From assembly GCA_036250195.1 (NCBI GenBank), contig JAVHZZ010000009.1, positions 47,035,061 through 47,099,060 on the forward strand: DNA of 64,000 bases, given 5' to 3'. The stretch is from Mixophyes australis. Taxonomy: Eukaryota; Chordata; Amphibia; Anura; Limnodynastidae. Positions 46,700 to 55,264 of the stretch are shown here, piece by piece; the first letter of the stretch is position 1, and every line of letters begins with the position of its first letter. The position numbers and the translations under genes were made by a program. Below the pieces are notes generated by a model that saw only the letters and a program-made list of their open reading frames with translations, made no database searches and was not told the DNA's origin.

Positions 46700-47889
46700 A
46701 TATAATATGTTCATATATAAAATAATAGATTATTTATATACTCTTCATCAGCACCAATATATACTAGTGGTGCTTGACTATGCAACCAGGTATCCAGAGG
46801 CAATTCCCCTACAAAACATTAAGTCCAGCACCATAGCTAGAGAACTTGTATTGATGTTTACACACTTGGGAATACCCAAAGAAATTCTCAAAGACCAGGG
46901 TACTCCATTTATGTCCAAACTGATGAAGGACAAGTGCCAGTTGTTAAGGGTTACAGCGCTTAACACCTCCGTGTACCATCCCTAAACAGACGGCTTGGTG
47001 GAACACTTTAACCGCACATTAATGCACATGCTCAGTGAAGCCATGGCTCAAGAGAAAAAAAGATTGGAAAACTCTTATTCCCTATTTGATGTTTGCCATT
47101 CGTGAGGTACCTCAAACTTCAACAAAGTTTAGTCCCTTTGAGTTATTGTTTGGGAGACAGCCAAGGGGTTTCTTGGATATGTTAAAGGAAGGGTGGGAGC
47201 AGCAAGGACCCAGGGAGCAAAATCTGGTACAATTTGTGTCCCAAATGTATGAGAGGCTAGGAAAGATAGTGCCCATTGTACAACGACATGTAAAAGAGGC
47301 TCAGGAGCGACAGAAGAAAAGTTATGACCAAAGTGATGTTGTTCGATCTTTCAAGCCTGTGGACAAGGTTCTAGTCCTGGTTCCTTCACAGGAAAGCAAA
47401 CTTTTCGCCCATTGGCAGGGTCCATATGAAGTTCTAGAGGCTGTTGGTCCTGTCAATTACAGGGTCCGCCAGTTAGGTAGGAGAAGGGAGGAGCAAATAT
47501 ACCATGTTAACCTCCTTAAACCTTGGCATGATGAGGAAACCTCTCCTCAGGTAGTGAGTACTGCCATTGAAAAGTCTGAAGTGCCCATAGAGCCAGCTTT
47601 GTCCATTCAGCAGAGACAACAGACTGAAGAAATGATTCGCCAGAACAGGGGTGTCTTCTCTTCCATCCCTGGGTGCACTACCTTAATCGAACACAACATT
47701 GTCACTCTGCCAGGAATCATTGTAAAGCAGAAGTCGTATCGTATTCCAGAAGCCAGACGGGTGGATGTGAGAAATGAGATCGAGAAAATTCTCCAGTTAG
47801 ATGTGATTGAAGAGTCCACTAGTGAGTGGAATAGTCCCATTGTGCTTGTCCCGAAACCCAATGGGACAATTATGTTCTGCAATGACTGA
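46700..47889 (+). pseudogene. pol: Gmr1 integrase core and C-terminus, start of reverse transcriptase
   Basis: From 46756 the frame reads YILVVLDYATRYPEA, then LKDQGTPFMS with the second catalytic aspartate (about 46895) and TDGLVEHFNR with the glutamate (about 47003); a stop replaces the codon before TDG. The next open frame (47035-47889, 284 codons) holds FSPFELLFGRQPRG, the integrase C-terminal HWQGPYEV and IYHVNLLKPWH, a linker, then the start of reverse transcriptase, YRIPEARRVDVRNEIEKIL and SEWNSPIVLVPKP. It ends in a frameshift near 47883. Confidence 0.88.
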
Positions 47890-48989
47890 CTTTAGGCGCC
47901 TAAACAGTATGTCGCAGTTTGATGCCTATCCGATGCCACGTGTGGATGAACTGGTAGAAAATCTTGCTAGTAGCAACTATTTGACAACTCTTTATCTAAC
48001 AAAGGGTTATTAGCAAGTTGCCCTGACTTCCACGGCCAAGCCAAAGACTGCATTTTCCACCCCTGATGGTCTCTATCAATATAAAGTCCTACCCTTTGGG
48101 TTGCATGGGGCACCTGCCACCTTCCAAAAGGCTATGAATAAATTGCTACGGCCTCACACAGCTTATGCAGCCGCTTACTTGGACGATATAGTGATTTATA
48201 TCCCAGACTGGGGATCACATTTAGCCAAAGTTGAGGTGGTCTTAGCTTCATTAAGGTCAGCAGGATTAACAGCTAACGCAGAGAAATGTGCCATAGCCAT
48301 GAGAGAAGCCAAATATTTGGGGTACGTTGTTGGTCGAGGGCGTCAAAAATTGGGCAAGACCAGAAAAAAAAATCGCAGTTAAGAACCTTTCTAGGCTTAG
48401 TAGGTTACTACAGGCGGTTTGTAAGCCACTTTGCCACTAGAGCTGCTCCACTAACGGACATATTAGAAAAAAATTGTCCAGATAGATAAACCCCCTCTGA
48501 CTCTGCAGAAACCGCCTTCGGTTAGCTCTTTGTTCCTCTCCAGTTCTACAAGCACCGGATTTTACCTGGAGGTTCTTCCTCCAAACTGATGCTTCTGGTG
48601 TTGGCTTAGGTGCAGTCTTGTCACAGGAGAAGAATGGAGTAGAAAATACGGTCCTGTACCTAGTCGTAAGTTGCTTCTGAGGGAACAAAAATATGCCACT
48701 GTGGAGAAAGAATGTTTTGCCATAAAATGGGCTACAGAAGTTCTGCGCTATTATCTCCTAGGCAGAGAGTTTACCTTAATAACAGATCATGCACCATTGA
48801 GATGGATGCAAAACAACCGGAAGGTAAATGCCAAGGTAACCCGCTGGTTCTTGACACTGCAACCTTTCAAGTTCTCGGTAGAACATAGACCTGGGATTCT
48901 ACACAAAAAATGCAGATGCGTTGTCACGAAAATATGCGCTCCTCGCAAAGTCTGCGTCCCCCAACTTGGAGACGCTAGGGGGAGGGATA
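47883..48989 (+). pseudogene. pol: Gmr1 reverse transcriptase and RNase H
   Basis: After the shift it reads FRRLNSMSQFDAYPMPRV, YLTKGY followed by a stop (48012), then LPFGLHGAPATFQKAM and the catalytic YLDDIVIY (about 48177). LRTFLGLVGYYRRFVSHF follows after another shift. RNase H shows [14 protein letters not shown] (about 48577), VEKECFAIKWA (about 48700) and LITDHAPLRWM (about 48778), and then decays toward an ADALSR-like end near 48920. A polypurine tract GGGGGAGGGA sits directly before the LTR. Confidence 0.88.
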
Positions 48990-49854
48990 TGTAACAAAGG
49001 GAGGCATTTATCTGGTAATATGCAGAGAAAGCATGGAAGTAGAGTAAAACATTTGTGAAATAATGCACCTAGATTGATGATAAAGACTTATGTATGACAA
49101 ACAATAGTTTAAGTTTGGTTAACTCACATGGTTTGAAAGCTCCTTCATCTCAGCAAAGAGACAGGGTCTGTTAGTGCAAACAGAACCACTGATGGTTAAG
49201 TCTCCTCTTAAAGGGAAGGTGGGTGTGTCACCTGCCCATCAAGCTAAGGCTGGGGGAGGAGTAACAGGTATAAAAGCTTGCTTGTTTCATTTGTTTGGCA
49301 GCATGGTGGCGTAGTGGTTAGCACTTCTGCCTTACAGCACTGGGGTCATGAGTTCAATTCCCGACCATGGCCTTATCTGTGAGGAGTTTGTATGTCCTCG
49401 TCGTGTCTGCGTGGGCTTCCTCCCGGTGCTCCGGTTTCCTCCCACATTACAAAAACATACTGCTAGGTTAATTGGCAGCTAACAAATTGACCCTAGTTGC
49501 TCTCTCTCTCTCTCTATGTTAGGGAATTTAGACTGTAAGCTCCAATGAGACAGGGACTGATGTGAGTGAATTCTCTGTACAGCGCTGCAGAATTTGTGGC
49601 GCTATATAAATAAATGGTGATGATGATGATGATTTGTTCACTGAGACCAACGCTGGGGAAGCTGGTCTTGAGAGAGCTGGTCTATGTCTAGCTGGTCTTG
49701 AGAGAGCTGGTCTATGTCTAGCTAGTGTGTAGGGTCTCCAGAAGCGTTGTGAAATTCATATGGTGTCCAATACATTTTACCATCCCGACAATAAATCCTC
49801 ATAAAAAGAAGAAGTTGTTCGCCGCGTGTGCTTCAGCAGTAGCGGGCTCTTGCC

Positions 49855-49856
<2 letters not shown>
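48990..49856 (+). repeat. Gmr1 3' LTR, carrying a SINE
   Basis: It begins TGTAACAAAGG after the polypurine tract. It has a TATA box (AGGTATAAAAGC, about 49268), two copies of a 30-bp unit CTGGTCTTGAGAGAGCTGGT... (49661-49720) and AATAAATC at 49790. The end is placed at CTTGCCACA (49856), just before an AT repeat, but is uncertain. A SINE occupies 49296-49631. Confidence 0.75.
49296..49631 (+). mobile_element. tRNA-derived SINE with GATGAT tail
   Basis: It starts TGGCAGCATGGTGGCGTAGTGG. Box A-like TGGCGTAGTGG and box B-like AGTTCAATTCC are at the spacing of a tRNA promoter, followed by a tRNA-unrelated body and a tail GGCGCTATATAAATAAATG with (GAT)n. Perfect ATTTGTT duplications flank it (49289-49295, 49632-49638). 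The tail is shared with the fragment at 53911-54049. Confidence 0.93.

Positions 49857-49857
<1 letters not shown>

Positions 49858-49900
<43 letters not shown>
49858..49900. repeat. (AT)n microsatellite
   Basis: About 43 bp of uninterrupted AT dinucleotides. Confidence 0.97.
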
Positions 49901-49903
<3 letters not shown>

Positions 49904-50050
49904 GATGCGGAGGGGCACAGAGAGTGTAGATGCAGAGGGGCACCGGGAGTGTAGATGCAGAGGGGCACTGAGAGTGTGGATGCAGAGGGGCACAGAGTGT
50001 GTGGAAGCAGAGGGGCACAGAGTGTGTGGAGATGAAGGAGGGCACAGAGT
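49901..50050. repeat. Minisatellite, about 29-bp unit, about 5 copies
   Basis: Head-to-tail units of GTGGATGCAGAGGGGCACAGAGA with small changes, directly after the AT run. Confidence 0.9.
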
Positions 50051-50378
50051 GAGTTAGCTGTAAATTATTCTTTGACAGAAATATAATAGAAAAAAAATAT
50101 ATAAAAATATTATTTTCCCTTGGATTTATGTGTATTATTTTTGCAAACAGCTTACTAAGTATTTCCGTCCTGACCTAAATACTTATTACGTTATTTTGAC
50201 CCAACTACATATAAAACGGTACTGCTTGGTACCGTGTTTCCCCGATAATAAGACACTGTGTTATTTTTTTTGAGGACCAAAAAAACTGCATAGGGCTTAT
50301 TTTCAGGGTAGGTCTTATTTTAATTAACATTTAGAGCATTTTCAAGAAACAGCTAATTGTGAACAAAAAATCCTACCA

Positions 50379-51677
50379 TTATTCAAAAATGGTCATGTCA
50401 TCTTCTTCAACAACATCATCATAAGTGTCCATACCCCGAATTCCGGCCTGGATTTCTTGCGCCTCCATTTCCTGGAGAAGAAGTGGACCCAATCTGTCAT
50501 GTCCAGCAATATAGCTCTCCGTAAATGAGCATGTCTTGTCCAGGTAGCCTGCTAGTAGTGCATTGGCGACACAGCTGTCAGTAATTTTATCCCATGACTT
50601 CTTCACCCAAGTCACGACCTCTTGCAGACAGGGCTTCACAAAGTTTCCACGCTGATTTCTTTCCATTCTATTTTCAATGTAGTCATTGACTTCCATGCGC
50701 AAATGGTCCATGAATGGCTTGTTTATTGCAATATCAAGAGTCTGGAGATAGGCAGTCATTCCTGCGGGAATCATTACTTGATCTATTCTTCTCTCTGCAA
50801 GGAAGATCTTCATGTCTTTAGCGCGCTGAGTGCTGGCCGAATCCAAGACAATCAGACCTCTTTGGTCATCTCGCAAAACATGTGGCAGCATTAAATCCAG
50901 CCACTTCCTTATAACTGCTTGTGTGCACCAGGCTGTTTCGGTTTCAAGAACGTAAATGCCTGAAACACGTTCAATCTTATCTTTCTTGCCCTTACTGATG
51001 ATTAGAGGTGTGGCTTTCTTTCCATCCAGACGAATTGCCAAAACACAGGTAACCCGTGCACTTTCGTAGCCAGTGGTGGGAATGTAGATTGACGTGGCAC
51101 CCCTGTGATTAACTGTCGTTTGAGATCCTTGACCCATAAACACTGCAGTTTCATCCATAGCAATCATATTGCAGGTTTGGTATTTTGAAAAGTCGATCCC
51201 ATCAACAAAGGACTTGAATGCAAGTGCACGTTTAATAACTTCAACATCTTCCAGCTTAAACAGTGTTGTTGATCTTCTTAGAGACAGTTCATATCGCTGA
51301 AGGAAACCGTCCAACCAGTGTTGTGATGCTTTGAATCCTTCTGGGACCATTTCAAACTGTGGTGCCATTGCAAGGGCAAATGCTTGAATATTAGTCCAGC
51401 GTACAACCAACGCCTTTGCTCTCCTGTCAGCAATCCATTCACCAATGATGTCTTCCAACTCGGGATATAAGGGTTGCCGACCTGATCGAGACCTGCGCTT
51501 CTTAGCTTTTCCCTCATCCACCTGTTGACTGAGCTTATTGTACTCCGCTCGCCATTTTCGAACCATTCGGAGATCCAACATCTTTTCTTTACAGAAAGCT
51601 GAAAGATTTTTGCCTTGTGAGTCCTCCACAATTGCTTTCTTATACTCAACGGTATAGCTCTTCCTTTTTGCACTCAT
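50379..51677 (-). CDS. pogo/Tigger-like transposase, uninterrupted
   Basis: A 432-codon frame from ATG at 51677. Residues 5-45 (KSYTVEYKKAIVEDS...MVRKWRAEY) look like a Brinker/CENP-B-type helix-turn-helix. Residues 65-140 fit a second Tc5/CENP-B-type DNA-binding domain (LEDIIGEWIADRRAKAL, WLDGFLQRYELSLRRST). The catalytic DDE_1 domain has MDETAVF with D175, IVLDSAS with D279 and LQTLDIAINKPF with D315, giving 35 residues between the last two and an aspartate in third place, as in pogo enzymes. The tail is acidic. The length is close to family members and no stop or shift was seen. It would bind the element ends and move it by cut and paste. It may be a recent or potentially active copy, although whether it is expressed cannot be seen here. 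Confidence 0.9.
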   Translation of the reverse strand: MSAKRKSYTVEYKKAIVEDSQGKNLSAFCKEKMLDLRMVRKWRAEYNKLSQQVDEGKAKKRRSRSGRQPLYPELEDIIGEWIADRRAKALVVRWTNIQAFALAMAPQFEMVPEGFKASQHWLDGFLQRYELSLRRSTTLFKLEDVEVIKRALAFKSFVDGIDFSKYQTCNMIAMDETAVFMGQGSQTTVNHRGATSIYIPTTGYESARVTCVLAIRLDGKKATPLIISKGKKDKIERVSGIYVLETETAWCTQAVIRKWLDLMLPHVLRDDQRGLIVLDSASTQRAKDMKIFLAERRIDQVMIPAGMTAYLQTLDIAINKPFMDHLRMEVNDYIENRMERNQRGNFVKPCLQEVVTWVKKSWDKITDSCVANALLAGYLDKTCSFTESYIAGHDRLGPLLLQEMEAQEIQAGIRGMDTYDDVVEEDDMTIFE

Positions 51678-51721
51678 GTCTGGGGGTCAAAACAGACAGG
51701 ATAAGAAATAAAATGATGACT

Positions 51722-52390
51722 GTTATGCCCCCTCAGTCCTGCTTTTTTTTTCACATCATGCCCCCTCAGTCCTGCTTTTTTTTCACATCATGCCCCCTCA
51801 GTCCTGCTTTCTTTTCACATCATGCCCCCTCAGTCCCAGTGGCGGATCCAGGGGGGGGGCGATCGGGGCAATCGCCCCCCTAGCAGACACTTGCTGCCGA
51901 TGGCTGCACAGTATGTGCAGGTCTGTCCAGCCGTGACAGGCAGGGACAGTGTGCTGCCCGGCTGCTCTGACAATCAAAGCAGCCGGGCAGCACTCTGTCC
52001 CTGCCTGTCACGGCTGGACGGACCTGCACATAGTGTGCAGCCGTCGGCAGCCTAAGATGTTAGAAAGGGGGCGGGGCCTAAATCACCCCGGGTACAACAG
52101 TTTTCTAGATCCGCCACTGATCAGTCCTGCTTTTTTTTCAGATCATGCCCCCTCCGTCCTGCTTTTTTTTTCAGATCATGCCCCCTCAGTCCTGCTTTTT
52201 TTTAGATCATGCCCCCTCAGTCTTACTTTTTTCAGATCATCCCCCCTCAGTCTTGCTTTTTTTTCAGATCATGCCCCCTCAGTCCTGCTTTTTTTCAGAT
52301 CCTGCCCTCTCAGTCCTGCTTTTATTTCAGATCATGCCCCCTCAGTCCTGCTTTTTTTCAGATCATGCCCCCTCAGTCTTTTTTTTAATA
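51722..52390. repeat. Minisatellite in the Tigger leader, about 31-bp unit
   Basis: About 12 units of TGCCCCCTCAGTCCTGC followed by a T-run and CA(C/G)ATCA lie upstream of the transposase start. The array is split by the MITE at 51837-52119. T-run length is the main difference between units. Confidence 0.93.
51837..52119. mobile_element. Hairpin MITE CAGTGGCGGATC, 8-bp duplication
   Basis: Ends CAGTGGCGGATCCAG and its complement CTAGATCCGCCACTG (one difference). The flanks CTCAGTCC (51829-51836) and ATCAGTCC (52120-52127) match at seven of eight. The core is a palindrome with GACAGGCAGGGACAGTGTGC on one arm. Same family as 18249-18554. The 8-bp duplication suggests hAT mobilisation. Confidence 0.9.
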
Positions 52391-52859
52391 CTTTACTTAC
52401 CGTTTCTTTCCTCCTTCTCTTTTCTTCTTTTCTGTTCTCTCCTCCGCGGCGCTGCTACGAATGACGCTGGCACGCAGGTGGGAGGGTGCGCGCTCACTGT
52501 GAGACAGTTGTGATTGAATGCCACAGCGGCATCCATTTCATGCAGGGAGGCGGAGTTGGGGCCATGGTTTGACACGCAGGGACCATTCCAAATGGCGATT
52601 AAGGTAGGGCTTATTTACAAAGTAGGTCTTATTTTGGAGCAATAAGGAAAACCGGGAGTAGGGCTTATTATCGGGGTAGGTCTAATTATCGGGGAAACAT
52701 GGTAATTATTTTGGAGGGGTGCCTTGAAAAAATTATGGAGACTCTAAGGGTGCTGCAAACTGCAAAAGTTTGGGAACTACTGCCTTAATTTTAGATCTTA
52801 GGGTCTCCCCTATCTTAAGTGCCCCGGGCCCCCCAAAGCCTTAATCCAGCTCTGTCCAC

Positions 52860-53110
52860 ACACCCTTGCATACTGATCATGCCCACTATGGTGGTGTTGT
52901 GTGGAAACCCCGCTCGAGAAATGTGTATTTGCAGCCTATTGAAGGCCAGATTCAGGTGTCCTGATATATTTGGTGGTGTCCTCTTGTATGCCCCAGCTAA
53001 GGTGGCTGATATTGTGTTGTCATGCTGTCTACTGCATAATATGGCACTTAAGCAAGATATACCTCTACCACTGACAGTAGACAGTGACCAAATAGGGGAG
53101 CTCATAACAT
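52860..53110 (+). pseudogene. Harbinger/PIF transposase C-terminal fragment
   Basis: Within the frame 52819-53274, residues around 35-95 read LLKARFRCPDIFGGVLLYAP then VADIVLSCCLLHNMALK. This matches the C-terminal part of HARBI1-like DDE transposases (FGLLKxRFRCL...ILACCILHN). The upstream catalytic region is missing and the family length is about 350 residues, so this is a relic. Confidence 0.8.
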
Positions 53111-53274
53111 CAGAATATAGAGGGGGGGAGGCAGGTCAAAAAAATGATAATACAAACATTTTTCTCGTGAGTATGGTTTATCATTCAATAAGTTTGTTAC
53201 TTTGCATTAGACTGTATTTATGTTTTGATATATATTCTTGTAGCATAAACTCAGGAAACAAAGGTTTTCAATAA

Positions 53275-53905
53275 CAGCATAAACAAATATTTCTTATTTT
53301 CCTTTTTAGGTGTGTGCTTTGGATCGTTAAAAAGGCTGGTTGATGGCCATCTCCCTCTCATGATACGCACACTAGTATATTGTAGAGTAGGTGGCATGAA
53401 TGTACTTGGTATGCTATTCTGGCTGCTGTTGCCTGAGGATGATGGCACAGGTATGTTTTGCTGAATCCATCCAGACTTGCAAGATATTCATTCCTTTTTT
53501 AATTAAATTAAAAAATTAAAGTAATCAACATTACCTGTGCAAAACTATTTACAGGGGTTTATGTCTACAGGAAAATGTGTAATGACAGTGATATTAAATA
53601 TGCAACTGTTTCTTTTCCTAGATGTATTTATCTTCTAATGAGTCGTCATCATCATGGCAAGCAATTGGTGGCGTCGGCTGCATTTGAGATGAACCTGTGT
53701 ATTTTAAATAGAGAGATTGATATTAATATGTTTTATGTACTAAATATTTTGAAGCTGTGAAGTAAAAATATGACATCCATATGTCATTATCACATTATCT
53801 TACATGTGTCAGCTTTCTGAATTCATTGTGCAAAAATTTCTAACATTTACATGATGCTGGATTATTAATTTAGCATAAAGGGTTTTAATAGTTAATAATA
53901 ATAAT
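53275..53905. other. Unassigned sequence
   Basis: Short frames near 53300-53450 and 53575-53760 have no recognised motif. They could be further Harbinger remnants. Confidence 0.35.
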
Positions 53906-53910
53906 CCAAA

Positions 53911-54049
53911 AGATTGTAAGCTTGCGAGCAGGGCCCTTCTATCTCTCTGTTTTACCCAATATTGTTTATTACTGTGTTTGTCTCCAATTATAAAGCACTA
54001 AGGAATTTGCGGGCGCTATATAAATAAATGTTGATGATGATGATGATAA
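53911..54049 (+). repeat. SINE/LINE 3' tail fragment
   Basis: AGATTGTAAGCTTGCGAGCAGGG and GGCGCTATATAAATAAATG with (GAT)n match the tail of the SINE at 49296, with the 5' part missing. Confidence 0.8.
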
Positions 54050-54221
54050 TTAAATGTAGACATTACTCATCAGCCTTAGGTTGCAACAGAGTTCTGTTCG
54101 TGTCCCGTGACATTGTTCCCTTCTATCATTTTACGGGGATGAGCTACTTAAATTCTTCCTCATATGAGTTATAGTCAATTACCAGGGCGGGGCTACCGCC
54201 TGTCCCTTCAGCTACTCTCCT

Positions 54222-54330
54222 CTTGAACTAAAAGATTGTGTGAAACACACATTAGACAGTGAAAGTATTACTTTCACTGTCTAATGTGGGATTCACCCAG
54301 TGCGGTACACAACCTTTTAGTTCTAGTGCT
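54222..54330. repeat. Inverted duplication with ribozyme-like motif at the Penelope 5' end
   Basis: A perfect 20-bp inverted repeat with a 1-base centre lies at 54248-54288 (CACATTAGACAGTGAAAGTA and its complement). The similarity extends outward: GAACTAAAAGATTGTGTGA on the left and, in complement, GAACTAAAAGGTTGTGTA on the right. So two terminal copies face each other. The left copy (54222-54260) has the GAAACACACATTA part aligning with GAAACGTGCGTTA at 58684. Confidence 0.7.
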
Positions 54331-54479
54331 ATTGTAGTTTCTACATTCTTTGGTGTACCTGCACGGGTATCTACTTTTACCATACAGAAATACTTACAAT
54401 ACATAATTTTGCTATAACAAAATGGCATCCTTCAGTATTGCTAGTGACCTAATTAAGAGACAGGAAAAATGGCAAGGAT

Positions 54480-55256
54480 ATGCAGATGCAGAGTTTCTTT
54501 CTGATATTTCAGATACCAGTATTACTTCCAAAGGATGGTCACAACTATTATATGAATTCGAACATCTTATGTTCAAACAAACAAAAGACTTTTTGGAATA
54601 AAACAATGTTTAACAACTATATAAAACAAAAAATGATTCCAAGAGGTCTACGACCTAAGGTATATCCAGCATTCGAACTGGCCAATGATGAACTTAGAAA
54701 GAAATGGGACCTAGTTTTAACTAAATGCTCGAATAACCTTATGGCTATATTGATTGAACATGATAGTCTCGTGCTGGATGAGCTTTCCCGGGAAATTGCC
54801 ATACTTAGTGAAAAACTCAAACAGTATGAAGAATTAGATCAGTTCAAAAAGTCATATGATAAATTCCAACAAGATTTGCATCATTTTGAATAAGTGGTAA
54901 TCGATAAAAAACGTGGCAAATTTACAAGAGCTAAAAACGATTATATTAACAACAAAGTCTTCAAATGGGATACCCGGAAAATAAAAAGAAATAAATCTAA
55001 TTATAGTACCTCAGAGGTAGAATGGTCTGAGGGTGATATTCCTGATTCCTCTCCTGAACAAAGAGATACACGATCTACTATGAGGAATTTTTTAGGCCAA
55101 AACCCCAGACACAGAGAAGGAGGTGGCAATATAAACCCAAATAAATACGAAGGGGGGGTAAGAGACACAAGAGAAAGGAAAACGAAGATTATGGAAGAGC
55201 AGGAATTTCCAACTCAACAATCTTACAGGAGGAACAACAGACGTGTACACTATTAA
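54480..55256 (+). pseudogene. Penelope N-terminal coding region (two frames)
   Basis: 54480-54893 contains IPRGLRPKVYPAFELANDEL and a charged, probably coiled-coil segment (LDELSREIAILSEKLKQYEEL). 54894-55256 begins with KRGKFTRAKNDYINNKVFKW and is rich in basic residues. Such a segment precedes the reverse transcriptase in animal Penelope-like elements. The stop at 54891-54893 separates the two parts in the same frame. Confidence 0.65.
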
Positions 55257-55264
55257 TAGATAAT

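Larger units (their letters stand above)
39112..46750. mobile_element. TG...CA element (probably a solo LTR) in the Gmr1 integrase, itself split by DIRS
   Basis: It begins TGATAAAGG and ends CTTCATCA, so its ends are TGAT/ATCA. It is flanked by GCACC at 39107-39111 and 46751-46755. Removing the DIRS element (about 39384-45684) leaves about 1.34 kb: 39112-39383 and 45685-46750. No coding sequence remains in those parts, so a solo LTR fits best. A (TG)n run lies at 45770-45787. Family and orientation are unknown. Confidence 0.78.
38300..49856 (+). mobile_element. Gmr1-type Ty3/gypsy retrotransposon, interrupted by nested insertions
   Basis: The parts are 38300-39111 and 46756 onward. In order they encode the integrase zinc finger, integrase core, integrase C-terminal region, reverse transcriptase and RNase H, then a polypurine tract and 3' LTR. 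Integrase before reverse transcriptase is the copia-like order known for the Gmr1 group of deuterostome gypsy elements. Removing 39112-46750 and one GCACC rejoins the integrase frame exactly. No 5' LTR, gag or protease was found, so the copy is 5'-truncated. Confidence 0.88.
50232..52702 (-). mobile_element. pogo/Tigger-type DNA transposon, complete ends, TA duplication
   Basis: 2471 bp. The left end CCGTGTTTCCCCGATAATAAGAC and the right end, whose complement is CCATGTTTCCCCGATAATTAGAC, differ at two positions. TA flanks both sides (50230-50231, 52703-52704). The subterminal regions repeat GGGCTTATT words. It carries an open transposase on the minus strand and a minisatellite leader holding a MITE. 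Apart from that MITE the element looks whole. Confidence 0.93.

Noticed and set aside
49296..49400. Functional tRNA gene
   Set aside because: Box A and box B are tRNA-like, but no cloverleaf is kept and a SINE body, GAT tail and target duplications follow.
51949..52513. Cysteine- and phenylalanine-rich frames
   Set aside because: They translate the 31-bp minisatellite and the MITE palindrome in the Tigger leader.
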